This document shows positions 31,501-44,000 of a stretch of 61,168 nt of DNA, piece by piece. The position numbers and the translations under genes are program-made. The DNA is from Phlyctochytrium arcticum (lineage: Eukaryota > Chytridiomycota > Chytridiomycetes > Chytridiales > Chytridiaceae), in contig JAHLKI010000060.1 in assembly GCA_025602905.1 (NCBI GenBank), positions 1 through 61,168 of the forward strand, in the 5' to 3' direction. The notes under the pieces are model-generated. The model saw only the letters and a list, made by a program, of their open reading frames with translations, had not been told where the DNA came from and did not search any database. Within the stretch, counting starts at the first letter, position 1. Each line of letters starts with the position of its first letter.

Positions 31501-31880
31501 GATTGGCCCTTGATGGCCCCAGAGGTGATGGCATAGTCTGAGCAGGATCGTAAGACCCTGACCACCCCCGACCCGGCCCTCCCAAAAAGGGGGCAAAGGG
31601 TTTGGTGGCTGGACCCCCTGTAGGGGGGGGTAACATACTGCATACCGTAGTGATACAGGTAGGATTCTATCTATTGAGAGGAAAGTAGAATAAGGATATT
31701 TGCCCCTAGTACGAGAGGACTGGGTTAAGAGAACCAATGGTGTAAGATATCACAGCCACATCCTATGGACGTGTTGGGGTATTTTAATAGCTACGTTCTT
31801 TAACGAGAACTCCTGAAACCATCTGAAGGAAGAAACCGAATCCGATATTTTGATCTACTATTTATGATGCTGGGATAACC
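28565..31880 (+). rRNA. rnl: Large-subunit ribosomal RNA (with one intron)
   Basis: Conserved 23S-like blocks appear in order. TGAATTGAAATATCTTAGTA is at about 28760 and AAAGTACCGAGAGGGAATG at about 28938. GCCGCTGTAACTCTAACGG and TAAGGTAGCGAAATTCCTC are at 30702-30740, and GACGAGAAGACCC at 30850. GGGATAACAGGCTGGTCG is at 31149 and GGCACCTCGATGTCGGCTC at 31198. GTGAGCTGGGTT is at 31277, just before the intron, and TAGTACGAGAGGACTGGGTT (31709) is the sarcin-ricin loop. GC hairpins occupy variable regions (29095-29190, 29425-29485, 30430-30460, 30890-30920). Ends are estimated to about 30 bases. Spacer 31881-32119 is GC elements with no gene. Confidence 0.93.
31289..31640 (+). other. Group I intron in rnl
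   Basis: The intron is 352 nt. It interrupts the peptidyl-transferase centre: exon GAGCTGGGTT joins CATACCGTAGTGATACAG, matching bacterial GAGCTGGGTTTAGACCGTCG, near E. coli position 2584. The exon ends in T and the intron in G. Core strings are AAATGCAAGAACG (31320), R-like GTTCAACGACTAGTC (31438) and S-like GGCATAGTCTGAG (31530). No ORF; GC hairpins fill the loops, including GGCGGCGGCTCTGCCGC (about 31482). Confidence 0.83.
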
Positions 31881-31969
31881 CCAGTTGATGAGGGTCCCCT
31901 ATAGGCCCCTCTTTTAAGGTACCACACCCTTTTGGGTGCTTACCTATTTCATTGACATAGCTATCTCCC

Positions 31970-32100
31970 TCTGATCCCCCCCCTTTCCACCAGGCGCGGA
32001 CCGCGCGACGGGGCCAGCGGCTATGCCGCCCTACCTCACCCCCACCCAGGGGCGCCCCCTTGGGGCTTGTTGGCCCCCCTCAAGGGGGGCCGGTTCTGGC
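31970..32100. repeat. GC-element spacer between rnl and cox3
   Basis: Stems such as GCGGACCGCGCGAC, GCGGCTATGCCGCC (32011) and GGCCCCCCTCAAGGGGGGCC (32072). No gene or promoter was recognised. Confidence 0.6.
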
Positions 32101-32119
32101 AGATCTTTTTCATTTTGAG

Positions 32120-33267
32120 ATGACCGCACGTCAAGTACAAGTAGGCGGCTTCGCCGCTGCTGCACGTCAAGCACATCCCTACCATTTAGTCGATGTATCT
32201 CCCTGGCCATTATTAATGTCACTGGCTGTTTAGAGTGGGGCTTAGGGTTTAGTAAGTTGGTTAACCCAAGCTAGTTCTGCTTTAACTTCTATTTTACCTC
32301 CTTTCGTAGTGATGATTTAGATCGCTATGTTCTGGTGGCGTGACGTTATTCGTGAAGCATTTGGTGGTTTTCACACCACTGTAGTACAAAAAGGTATTTT
32401 AATTGGATTCTAGCTATTCTTAGCTTCTGAAATCATGCTATTTGCTTCATTTTTCTGGGCTATGTTCCACTCTAGCTTATCTCCTACTGTTGAACTAGGG
32501 GCTACCTGGCCTCCGATTGGTATTCATGCCGTGAACCCATGGGGTATTCCCCTATTAGGTTCCTGTGTTTTACTAGCTTCTGGTTTTGTTTTAACTATTG
32601 GTCACCATGCTCTAGTAGAAGGTAACAAAGATTTAACCATTGCCAGTTTAGTTTTTACAGTATTATTAGGAGCCTTTTTCCTCTTCTTACAATATACTGA
32701 GTATTTCTATGGTGAATTCACTATTGCTGATTCCGTTTTCGGTAGTGTGTTCTACTGTACTACGGGGTTACATGCAATCCACGTCATTATTGGAGTATTA
32801 TTCCTTACCCTTTGTTTAATCCGTACTATTACTGATGCATACACCATTGAACACCATGTCTCTTTCTTATTTGCTGTTTATTATTGGCATCTCAACGGGA
32901 TGCTTCCTATGTTAAATTAAATGCTGGAACACCCTGGGTTGGGGTTGATCAGCAGCTGGTGGCCCTGTAGGGCCCCTTGTTCAGAGACTACACATTTAAA
33001 GTGAATGGCTCTGCCACACTAAGAGATAGTCCAAAATCGGTTAAGCGCAATAACTGCCCCCTGGAATTACAGGCCCTATGGGCCTTGGTGGTCCTTTGGA
33101 CCGCACCGGGTACCCCCCCCCCTGAGTGCTGTAACTAAAAAGAACAGGCTGGCATAGACCATATTTGGCGGGTCTTGACCCTGGGGTGGAGCCGCTTACC
33201 TGAAATTAGTGTTGATGTTGTTTGGTTATTAGTTTTTATCGTCTATTATTATTGGGGAGGAGCTTAA
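32120..33267 (+). CDS. cox3: Cytochrome c oxidase subunit 3 (two exons)
   Basis: Core membrane subunit of complex IV, 276 residues. Exons are 32120-32892 and 33210-33267. Conserved stretches are HPYHLVDVSPWPLL, GFLLFLASEIMLFASFFWA, TGLHAIHVIIGVLFL and HHVSFLFAVYYWHL, continuing after the intron as VDVVWLLVFIVYYYWGGA. An in-frame hairpin (GGCGGCTTCGCCGC, about 32143) adds GGFAAAA before the first conserved block, so the start ATG at 32120 carries a short extension. The 58-nt second exon is assigned by the exon-T/intron-G rule and by the restored HLVDVVW. Confidence 0.94.
32893..33209 (+). other. Group I intron of cox3, no ORF
   Basis: The intron is 317 nt. Core strings are AATGCTGGAACACC (32920), GATCAGCAGCTGG (32946), R-like TTCAGAGACTACACA (32980) and S-like TAAGAGATAGTCC (33020). 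A GGTCCTTTGGACCGC element lies at 33090. The intron splits a Leu codon near the C-terminus. Confidence 0.84.
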
Positions 33268-33279
33268 GTATTTTCTAGA

Positions 33280-33389
33280 TGAATCCGAGCCCTTTGCCCC
33301 AGGCCCCCCAAAAGGGGGCGGGAACCTGGCCCCCTGGAATCAGGGGGGGGGGCGGAACCTTGGGGGGTTCCGGGTTCCTGGGACCAGGG
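33280..33389. repeat. GC-element spacer between cox3 and trnK
   Basis: C and G runs form a CCCCCTGGAATCAGGGGGG stem and GGTTCC repeats. No gene. Confidence 0.6.
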
Positions 33390-33463
33390 TCTGACGTAGC
33401 TCAATTAGGTAGAGCATCTGACTTTTAATCAGAGGGTCGCAGGTTCGATTCCTGTCGTCGCTA
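33390..33463 (+). tRNA. trnK: tRNA-Lys (TTT), 5' acceptor mismatched
   Basis: The anticodon arm is TCTGA-CTTTTAA-TCAGA, giving TTT. The T arm is GCAGG-TTCGATT-CCTGT and the acceptor 3' strand is CGTCGCT with discriminator A. The 5' strand TCTGACG mismatches at positions 1 (T:T) and 2 (C:C), with a T:G pair at 3. It is seen only once in the window, because its first-copy position is replaced by the foldback. Confidence 0.92.
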
Positions 33464-33978
33464 ATAAAAGGACCCCCAGCTAGTGGGGGGCTGCCAGCCC
33501 GGGTAGTCTTTTTTCCCCTCCCCCGGCCCCCCCCTCAGGGGGGGGCTGCCAGCCCCGGATGGGGCTGGCCAGGGGGGGCAGAACCTTGGGGCCAGAAGGC
33601 CCCTGCCCCCGTAAGGGGGCCTGGTTCCATGGATAGGTAGACCTTCTTGCCCGCCACGCTTTTGCATTCGGGGTTTAGCACTATCACAATTTTTTTATTT
33701 CTTTTTCTGGTCTGGGTCCAAAGGACCTTGATTGTTTGGCGCCTTATACGCTTCTTTTCCCTAATGATGCGGATATCGGGGTTTTACCCTGGTCCGGCGT
33801 CAGAGACGCAGGGGATAAGTTTATTCTGGTTTGGGTTCAACCTGCTCTGGAATTGCTCAATCAACTTCAATGCTTATGACCTCAGGCCCTGCCGAAAGTT
33901 GGGCTGGTAGCCCCGACCAGCCTGGTACCAGGCTGGTTGGGGCAGTCCCAGTAACACTGGGACCGCCCCTTTGGTTGC

Positions 33979-35420
33979 TTGCCAATGGGTTGCCAATGGG
34001 TTCTTGCTATACTGGTTGTCATTCTCTCAATCACTCTACGTCTTCTCAAAATGCTTACTCGCTTATATAAATTTATTTACATTGAGGACTTAATTGAGTT
34101 TATGGAAACTGATTTGTTCCCTGACCGTCCTAACGTACTTGATATGTATGACCATTATGTCGAACGTGATGCCATGCCTCCGATTCATTCAGTCCAGTTA
34201 AAAGCGACCCTACCGTAGGTGGGGTTGCCAGCCCCAGCAAAGCGGCCCCCAAAAAGGGGGGCTGCAACCCCAGCTTTGCTGGGGTCGCTGGGGCCAGCGA
34301 CCCTGAATACCCAGTGGTACAGTATTTCTCCTATTATCCGTGTTGCTGAATCTACTAGTACTGATATGATTACTCATATGATATTCAGTCATAACAATAA
34401 ACTGGAAGAATACGGGATTGAAGAATTCAGTTTCTTAGCTTTAAGTGTTATTTTCTCTGATGGTAGTAAAACTAGATCCAAACTACCTGGTCCAAAGGAC
34501 CACATGAGATGGTCCTTTGGACCAGGTGAAAATGCTAACATTGAAGCCGGTGATTTGGTTTATCCTAATAATATGGATTATTATTCTTGGGGTCCTAAAG
34601 CTCCATATGGTAATTACATTAAATACCCTTAGAAAGGTAGAAAACTACCCTAGAATGCTCAAAAATTTCTATTGATTTCTGTTGGAGAAGTTGACCATTA
34701 TAATGGTACTACTGTAAGAATTCTTACGAAAGATCAAAAATAGTGGGGTAGCTTCTCTGACGTTGATACTACTAATGCTTTTGTCCGCCGATTTAGAGAT
34801 AAATAGGCCTTCATTGAAGATGGTAAAATTGTGCGTTTTGAACGTACCTGGAACTTACCTCCATTTGCCCCTGTTAAAAAAGATACAGATGCCAACAAAC
34901 CCTTCATTACTATGGATTTTGAAACATATGTTGATTCAGAGGGGCGTCATGTTCCTGCCCCCCCCCCCAGGGGGGGCAGCCAGCCCCGACCCAGCCACCA
35001 GCCTTTGGCTGGTGGCTGGGTTGGGGCCCCAGCTTTGCTGGGGCCGCCCCTAGCGGGGCTGGCCCGCATGTGGCTTTTATGATGGTACTGTTTCATTTGT
35101 CTTTTATTCTACAGATTATGAGTCTCCTACAGCCATGACTTAGGCTATGTTGACAAAATAGTTCAGATCCAAAAATGACGGTAAAGTAATATGGTCCTTT
35201 GGACCATTTAAGCGGTGATTCTACGAATCGTGTCTTTCTCCTTAACATTCTTACTACTTTGGGTGAGGTCACCCCTTTGCGTAACAGTGGTAAAATTCTA
35301 ATGATCAAAATTCAGCCTCATAGTAAAAGATACACTTTCGTATTTAAAGATAGTTAGAATCTATTACCTGCTTCTCTAGCTAGTTAGAGTAAAAACTTTG
35401 AAAATTAGCGTATGTTATAA
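33979..35420 (+). pseudogene. dpo: dpo N-terminal fragment, second copy
   Basis: Same sequence as 1168-2609, with the exonuclease motif DFETY and both palindrome-caused frameshifts. Confidence 0.78.
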
Positions 35421-35545
35421 TAGATCAAATTAGTAAAATAGTGACCTGGTATCAGGATAGACCGTGCCCACCCTTGGAACCATAAAGGTGTCCTTCAGGG
35501 GGGTTGGCCTACTGTAGAGCTCAACAAGGGAAAATGATCCCAAAG

Positions 35546-35802
35546 TCAAAGACCAGTGTATGATCATGGCTCATTTCGAACGCTTGTCATTAGCATAACA
35601 CATGCTGGTAGATAGAAGACAGGAGTTTTCTTTGCAGAAAGGTGAGTATGGGGTCAACCTACCCTTGATGTGCCCCCGTAGGGGCAGCGTAGGATGGTTC
35701 ACCCTGAGGATTAGGTAGATGATTTAGGTCAAAGTAAGTCATGCCAATGATCCTTAGCAGCGAAAGCGCGCCACAGAGGGTATGAATAAAGACCCTTCCC
35801 TT

Positions 35803-35833
<31 letters not shown>

Positions 35834-36806
35834 AAAGCTTGACCCAGCTAATGACAGGGGCCCGTTGGGTCCCCCGGCCAGATTGATAGAATGAATTCAA
35901 CTGGCTTCCCTATCCCGGCCAAACCTGTGCCAGCAGCCGCGGTAATACAGGTGGGATTGCGTTGAAAACTAATAGGCATTAAGTGTGATAAGGTGGCAAA
36001 CCCCTATGCACCCCTCTGAAAGGGGGGGTGGGTGGTGGTGGCTAGAGTTTGAAAAAGAGAGTTAGAGGAATAACCTCTGGAAGGATGAAATCTATAGATA
36101 GTGGTTGGAACATCAGCAGCGACAGCATCACTCTATTTTCTAACTGACACTGATTCACTAAAGTCTGGGTAGCAAAACGGATTAGAGACCCGAGTAGTCC
36201 AGACCCTGAATACTGAATGTGAAATTTGAATGAATACATTCCGCCTCCATAGTACTATGGCAACGTAGAAATGGAATTGATTTGGCGGGTCTTGACCCCA
36301 GCAGTGGAGCATGTGGTTTAATTGGAGGGTACGCCCTGAATCTTACCTTCTCTTCTTTGGTGTTGCATGGCTGTTGTAAGCTGGTTCAGTGATGATTCGA
36401 GCCCTTTGGGCTTCACCAGCGTCAAGTGCCTTTGGCTGCACCTCACTTCAAGCACTCACGGCCCAACTGAGAAGGGCTACACATATGCTACAAAGGTAAC
36501 TATCAGACTTCTGTAACCGTTATCCCAGTTCAGACACTAAGCTGGAATTCGCTTAGTCGAAGTTGGAATTGCTAGTAATCGCAGTTCATCATCCTGCGGT
36601 GAATCACTTTCTCGAGATTGTACAAACCGCCCGTCAACACGTCCTAGATCAATAGGTTATTCCTTCGCATGATGTGTCACCCCCTCCTTTGTGGGGGGCA
36701 CCACCCCCTTTCAAGGGGTTGGTTTTGTCTGATTGCTAAGGGTGATTAGATTGTTTGAGGATGTGTAAGTCGTAACAAGGTGGCCCTACTGGAAAGTGGG
36801 GCTTAA
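35546..36806 (+). rRNA. rns: rns, second copy
   Basis: Same sequence as 2735-3995. Confidence 0.92.
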
Positions 36807-37027
36807 TTCTTTCGTGTCTGCCCTTTGGGCTCTTTTGTCAACATGTACTACATTTTTCAGTTGCAACCCCGACCCAGCGTCTCTGACGCCAGTTAGGGTC
36901 CCACCCATCACCCCCCCCTCCCCTCAGCCCCCGGTGGCTATGCCACTGTGGGGGGTGCCATTGTCCTCTGGATGTGGTCGAAGGAAGGGATGTTGGCTGC
37001 CCCTACGGGGCCGCTACCTTGGGGTTC

Positions 37028-37100
37028 CTGGGTGTAGTTTAATTGGTAAAACACCAGCTTGTCGAGCTGGCAGCTGTGGGTTCAAGTCCCATCACCCTCA
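37028..37100 (+). tRNA. trnD: tRNA-Asp (GTC), second copy
   Basis: Same sequence as 4217-4289, including the two acceptor mismatches. Confidence 0.91.
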
Positions 37101-37160
37101 TACCTGGGTGCCCACGCAATGGCCACGTCCAAAGGACGTGAGGCGCCCCTTCTGCTTTCT

Positions 37161-37241
37161 CATGGTGTGCCCGAATTGGCCAAGGAACTGACTGTAAATC
37201 AGTGGATTACTCCAATGTAGGTTCGAGTCCTACCGCCCTCA
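37161..37241 (+). tRNA. trnY: tRNA-Tyr (GTA), second copy
   Basis: Same sequence as 4350-4430. Confidence 0.89.
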
Positions 37242-37335
37242 TGTTAGACCCCCCGGCCCCCTCAAGGGGGGCTGCCAGCCCCGACTGGGGCTGGCCAAGG
37301 GGGGGGTCAACTTGGTCATATTGACCGTACCCAGG

Positions 37336-37408
37336 TTGGGTGTAGCCAAATCGGTAAGGCAATGGTTTTTGGTACCATGATGTGTAGGTTCGAGTCCTGC
37401 CACCCCTA
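37336..37408 (+). tRNA. trnQ: tRNA-Gln (TTG), second copy
   Basis: Same sequence as 4525-4597. Confidence 0.91.
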
Positions 37409-37435
37409 TCTGGGCAACCCCCTTTTCCCCCTTCT

Positions 37436-37507
37436 CTTGGCGTAGTTTAATGGTTAGAATTCTGGTTTTGGGAACCAGCGATATAGGTTCGATTCCTGTC
37501 GCCCTGA
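37436..37507 (+). tRNA. trnP: tRNA-Pro (TGG), second copy
   Basis: Same sequence as 4625-4696. Confidence 0.91.
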
Positions 37508-37597
37508 GGGTCCCCCTCCGGCCAACCACCCTCTCACGTCCTATGGACGCGGGGTTGGCCCCCTTTGTTCCACCAGGAGTTTTCAATTTCAAGGTCT

Positions 37598-37942
37598 ATG
37601 GCCTTTCTATTAGCCTCAGTAGTATAGCTAGCTTTAGTTTCCATTTTATATTAGGTCAGTTTTTGGGCAAGTGCAACAAATAGAACTATTGAAAAATAGA
37701 GTGCTTATGAATGTGGATTAGAACCTATTGGTGATGCTAGATCCAAATTTGATATTTAGTACTATGTTATTGGTATTTTGTATTTAATTTTTGACTTAGA
37801 AATCATTTTCCTATTTCCTTTAGCTACTGTTTTATTTAGTTAGGGTTCTTTACTAGCTTTTGGTACCGTTCTTATTTTCCTTATTATCCTCACTATTGGT
37901 TTTATCTATGAATATTATCATGGTGCTCTTGAAATCGTTTGA
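37598..37942 (+). CDS. nad3: nad3, second copy
   Basis: Same 114-residue frame as 4787-5131. Confidence 0.94.
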
Positions 37943-38038
37943 GGTCCACCCTGGTCCGGCGTCAGAGACGCAGGGGGCGGGCAGCCCCGACCAGCCTGGT
38001 ACCAGGCTGGTTGCGCTGCCAACGGGTCCTGTGGTTGT

Positions 38039-38109
38039 CCACCGGTATTGTAATGGTAGCATCCTAGGCTCATGACCTGGTAGTGTAGGTTCGAATCCTA
38101 CCCGGGCTT
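38039..38109 (+). tRNA. trnM: tRNA-Met (CAT), second copy
   Basis: Same sequence as 5228-5298, with all three acceptor mismatches. Confidence 0.87.
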
Positions 38110-38300
38110 TTCCCCTCTGCACCCAGCGGGTCAACATGACCGCCGGCTGCAGGGGCTGTCAGGTAAGAGATCGAAGATGTGGCCGACCCCCTGCGTCTAC
38201 GACGCCAGGTTCCGCCCCCCCCCTGATTCCAGGGGGGGGGCCAGGTTCCTGCCTCATTTTGGGGCTCCATCGAGTAAAACATTTCACAACCTATTGGTTT

Positions 38301-40768
38301 ATGTATCTTGCTATTTTAGTACTACCTTTATTAGGTGGTTTGGTAGCTGTTAATCGTAAAGGTGGTTAGCTATATGGTCCTGTACTAAGTGTTATTGCTA
38401 TTGTGACCACAGCCATTCTTTCAACAATTGCCTTATTTGAAGTAGGTTTAAGTGGATCTCCAGTTTCTTTGAAATTAGGTGATTGGATCCATTTAATTGA
38501 GTTCAATGTTGAATGGGGTTAGATTTATGATAGTTAGACTGTATCTATGTTAATTCCAGTAATCTATGTATCAGCATAGGTTCAAATTTATTCTCTAGGA
38601 TATATGTCTTCCGACCCGCATTTACCTCGTTTCTTCTCATATTAGAGTTAGTTTTCATTTTTTATGTTGATTTTAGTAACTGGTGAAAATCTTTAGGTCT
38701 TGTTCTAGGGTTGGGAGGGCGTCGGAGTGGCGTCTTACTTATAGATTAACTTTTGGTTTACCCGTATGGCTGCCAACTTTGCTGCTTTGAAAGCTTTCTT
38801 AATTAATCGTGTTGGTGATTGGGCCTTAACTTAGGGTATTTTATTATGTATCAGTATGATTTCTGATCTTTCAATGGCCAGTATTTTTAGTTTAGCTAGC
38901 TATCTTAATGGTGATTTAATTTTCCTTTTAAGTATTTTACTCTTAATTGGTGCTACAGCTAAATCTGCGCAACTCGGCCTTCATTCTTGGTTAGCATCCG
39001 CCATGGAGGGGCCAACTCCAGTCTCTGCTTTAATTCACGCCGCAACGATGGTAACAGCTGGTGTGTATTTATTAATGCGTTTCAGTCCTCTATAGGAATG
39101 GAGTTCTACTACCTTAATTGTTATTACTTGGTTAGGTGGTTAGAGTGCTTTATTTGGTGCTGCTTGTGGTTTATTAGAAAATGACCTTAAAAAAGTTATT
39201 GCTTTCTCTACTACGAGTCAATTAGGTTATGGGTCCCTTGGACCGTGATGATACCCAAACCCGTAGGGTCATCTTCGCGCTGCTGCATGTGGACAGGGAG
39301 AAGTGGTAGATCTGCAATCGGTTCACCCTAGTACAAGCCGTTCTCAAGATCGTAGGGCCCACAGGGCCCCGAGATCCTGCTACTTGGTTTAGTTCTATTT
39401 CCCATGATGTATTAAGATACCATGTGACCTATTTAAATTTAACTATATGCTGGAAACCACCCTGGCCAGCCCCAGTCGGGGCTGGCAGCCCCCCCCTGGC
39501 CAGCCCCATCCGGGGCTGGCAGCCCCCCCCCTGAGGGGGGGGGGCCGGGGGGCCAGGGGGTACCATCAGCAAGAAACCCCCTTATAGGGGATCTCAGAGA
39601 CTACATGTTAAAAATAAGGGGCGCCCCACGACCTGACTTTGGGGGGCCCTTATTAAGAGATAGTCCAATCCAATGTATGACAGGATCACGTATTTGGATA
39701 TATGACATGGTAGTAGCATGTGGATTAAGTCAATATAGTATTGCATTATTTCACTTATGTAACCATGCTTTCTTTAAAGCCTTATTATTCTTGAGTGCTG
39801 GTGCAGTAATTCATGCATTAGCTGATGAACAAGATATGCGTAAAATGGGTAGTTTAGTAATTTTATTACCAAAAACCTATAGTTTTGTATAGTTAGGTAG
39901 TTAGAGTTTAATGGCCTTTCCATTTTTAACAGGGTTTTATTCTAAAGATTATCTATTAGAACTAGCCTTAATCCCCAATAATGCTACAACTACTATTGCT
40001 TATCTGTTAGCGTAGGTGGCTGCTATTTTAACAGCAACTTATTCAGCTAGATTAATGATTTTAACTTTTTTAAGTGCACCTCATTGGAGTCATACCGTTC
40101 TTGAAACAATTGCAGATCCACCACTAACTATGTAGATTCCTTTACTTATTTAGGGAACAGGTGCTGCTTTTTTTGGATTTTTAACTCATGAACTTTTCTA
40201 GGGTTTAGGTTCTACCTTTTATCAAAATGCTTTATTTACTCATCCATCACATCTTCTGATGCTTGATGCTGAACTTGCCCCTCTTCTTGGTGCTTCATCT
40301 CTCTTGAAATTTCTTCCCCCTGCTACATTACTTATCTTATTAACTTTAATCCCTACCCTTTCCAATTCCCAAGTCCTGGTTGCCCCTCATGGTCGACCTT
40401 AGGGTATGGCGGCGGCTATGCCGCACAGAACACAATTTCATACACTACACTATGCTACAGGTGTATTAAATCATTTTAATATTTGGAACCACTGGGTGAT
40501 GCAAAACACTTTAACTTTTGCTAACTCTGTTTTTAGATATTGGGATCGTGGTCTGTTGGAATTCTTTGGTCCTATGGGTTGTGTTACTCTTGCTCACTAC
40601 TAGGCTTTCCAAATTGAATTATTAGCTACTGGATTTATCCCTCACTATGCTTTAATTACCCTATTACTTGCTGTAAGTGGGTTTGGTTAGGTTGTGATTG
40701 GTGGCCCTCTCTTAGGGATTGGTGCCTCTTTAGGTAGTTTATGGCTCTATCTTTTCTTGGTTTCTTGA
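38301..40768 (+). CDS. nad5: nad5, second copy
   Basis: Exons 38301-39228 and 39705-40768, with the group I intron at 39229-39704. Same as 5490-7957. The T run just after the stop has 10 T here against 9 in the first copy. Confidence 0.94.
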
Positions 40769-40932
40769 TTTTTTTTTTGAGTGGTGCACCCCCCCCCCCC
40801 TTTTCAAGGGGGCGCACCCCCAAAAGGGGTGTGTGGGGGTCCACCCTGCCCTCAACCAAGCCCCGGTGGCGGTCATGCTGACCCACTGGGTGGGTCGAGG
40901 TGCGAGATTTTGAGTTGATCATCATTTGTGAT

Positions 40933-42363
40933 ATGTTATTATTAACTTAGATAGTACCAGCCGGATCAGTTCTGATCCTTGGTTTGACCCCCGCAGGTCG
41001 TACGATGTCTCATTTTTACACAGCATAGTCTTTTGCTTTAATTAACTAGTTACATAGTTTAATTTTATTTGGTTATGCTTTTGATCCTAATACTGCTGCT
41101 TTTCAATTGGTTTCAATGGGTGGTTTAATTGGTGTTGATGGAATTGGAGTTTTACTAGTTTTACTAGTCCAATTTTAGATGCCTATTATTATTTAGAGTA
41201 GCTGGAAAGCCATTGGGCCAACCAGTAGTAAATTTTTCTAGATGTTAGTGATTTCAATTGGTTTATAGAGTACTACTACTTTTATTGTATTAGATATCTA
41301 GTTGTTCTATATTAGTTTTGAAGCGGTTTTAATTCCGATGTATCTTATTATTAGTTTTTATGGTTCTCGTCACCGTAAAATTCATGCAGCTAATATGTTA
41401 TTTTTATATACTTTATAGGGTTCTTAGTTTATGTTACTAGGAATTATTTTACTTTATTTAGAAACAGGTACAACTAACTATGCAGTATTGATGACTGTTC
41501 CTTTAAGTTATCAAAAACAAGTTATTTGCTTTGCTGCTTTCTTTATTGCTTTTGCAACTAAAACTCCTTTGATTCCTGTTCATCTCTGGTTACCCGAAGC
41601 GCACGTCGAAGCACCAACAGCCGCTTCAGTAATTTAGGCAGCTATTTAGTTGAAATTAGGGTCTTATGGCTTTTTACGCTATTCTATCCCACTTTTCCCT
41701 GATGGCTCTAGCTTTTTTACACCTCTTGTTTGTACTTTGTGTGTTGTTGGTATTATTTATAGTAGTGTAGCTTGTTTAGCTCAAATTGATTTGAAAAAAA
41801 TTATTGCTTACAGTTCCATTGGACACATGAGTACTGCTACTATTGCTTTATTTACTAACGATTTTAATGGTATTAGTGCTGGTGTTTATTTCTTATTATC
41901 TCATGGTATTATTTCTAGTGCACTTTTCTTATTGATTGGTGTTCTTTATGATCGTTATCATACTCGTACTCTGAAATATTATCGTGGTTTAGTTATGGTG
42001 CTTCCTGTTTTCACCTTACTCTTCTTCCTTTTCACTCTTGCTAATATTGCAGTTCCTGGTACTAGTGGTTTCATTAGTGAATTCTTAACCTTTTAGGGTG
42101 CTTTTAATTTAAACCCTATTGTTGCTATTGCTGCCAGTTCTGCTATTGTTTTAGCTCCTGCTTATGCACTGATCTTATTACATCGTGTTAACTATGGTTC
42201 TTTTATTTCTTATTTACCAACCCTTTATCAAGACATTACTGTTAAAGAACTTAATCTTTTCTTACCTCTTCTTGTTGCTACCTTCTTATTTGGTATCTTT
42301 CCTCAATTTATTTTTACACCTTTACACTTTTCTTGCTTAGCATTGCTTCACGATCAGCCCTAA
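40933..42363 (+). CDS. nad4: nad4, second copy
   Basis: Same frame as 8121-9551. Confidence 0.95.
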
Positions 42364-42543
42364 TCCCTGGACCCCTGCGGGCCGTGTCTGATGGCTCGGC
42401 GACGCCCTAAGCGTCGCACCCCCATCCGGTGATGGGGGCAGGTTCCAGGGGGTGGCTGTGTTAGCATCCACATCAACTTGATTGTGGGAGAGGCGGTCCA
42501 AAGGACCTGAGTTAGCTGGATATCTTGTTATTTGTCATTCACC

Positions 42544-43359
42544 ATGTCCTTTATTTGTTATGCCTACTATCTGATAGGTGCTGTCATTTAGCTCTCAGCT
42601 TTAGTGGTAGCTAGTTCTGCTAACCCTATTCTTCGTATTGCATACTTGATTGCTACCTTTTTAGGTGGTTCACTTCTAATGATTTAGTAGGATTTTTACT
42701 TTTTAGGTTTAACTTATATTATTGTTTACGTAGGGGCGATTATGATCTTATTCCTATTTGTTATTATGATGGTCCAAATTTCTGATCCTATTGGGGTTAA
42801 CCATGCCAGTATCAGCCCTTCTGCCATTACCGGTCCCGCTGCTCCCGTAGCCGCTGCAGCCTCTACCTCCTCCAAAGGGGGGTGTCTGGTCCTTTGGACC
42901 GCACCTGTTACTGCCGCCACCCATCCAGATCATCGTTTAATTTCCCTTGCGTTGGCATCTACCCTGAATGAATCAACCTCTCTGAGTCCTTTGGACCGCG
43001 ATCTGGTAGCTGGCCCAAGCTTTGCTGGGGCTGGCAACCCCAGCTTTGCTGGGGTCGCTTCTGTTGCCACCGATTCCTCCACCTTATCCAACCGCACCCC
43101 CACCCTCATGGGATGGCGCAGTGGTTTGGCATTAGGAGCCGCCTCAGGGGCTGCTGCCATTGGGGTCACCGCACCTGTCAACGGTTCTGCTCTTTACTTT
43201 TACCCTGCTTGGTCTATTGAATTCCACACTCTTACTGATTTACAAACTTTTGCCAATCTTCTTTATGTTGGTTATTCTGTTGCTTTTCTTTTAATTGGTG
43301 TTACCCTATGGGTCACCATGATTGGTATCATTAAAGTAACTACTTCCGGTGGTGCTTAA
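42544..43359 (+). CDS. nad6: nad6, second copy
   Basis: Same frame as 9732-10547, including the in-frame GC inserts. Confidence 0.91.
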
Positions 43360-43487
43360 GCACACCATGACCTTTGGTGTGTGAGTTTGATGGATTAAAA
43401 GACCGAAGGCCCCCCTGTTGCCCCCTCACCCGCGTCCAGAGGACGTGAGAGGTGATCGTGGATGGATAGTCAAACATCTCTTTTATT

Positions 43488-43790
43488 ATGATGAGTTCTG
43501 TTTCTTTTTTTGGTGCTCATTGGGTAGCATAGCCTTTAGCCTTATATCTTTAGGGGTTGATTGCTTTTCTATTTAATGGGGGTAAAAACCTCTTAATGTT
43601 AGTTATCTCATTAGAACTACTTTTACTTTCTGTTGGATTGTTCTTAGTTAACATTGGGTATCAACTTGATGATTTAGTTGGTCCTAACCTTACTTAGTTG
43701 ATCCTTCCTCTTGCAGGTGCTGAATCTGCAATTGCTTTAGCTTTATTGGTAGCTTACTACCCTTAGAGAGGTTCTATTTTATTGGGTTGA
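43488..43790 (+). CDS. nad4L: nad4L, second copy
   Basis: Same frame as 10676-10978. Confidence 0.93.
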
Positions 43791-44000
43791 CCCCTACGGG
43801 GTCGCCCACCCCATGGGGGGTGGGTCAGATCTTGTCCCTCCTGATCCCAGGTGGCGTCTATGACGCTACTTGGTCCCACCCCCTGCGGCGTCAGAGATGA
43901 CCTGGCCCAGCCACCCCACCCCTTTGGGGGTGGGTACCAGGTTGGGGGTGGTGTCACGGCGCTAGTCGCTAGGTTATTGAATTTATGCATCAACATCCGT

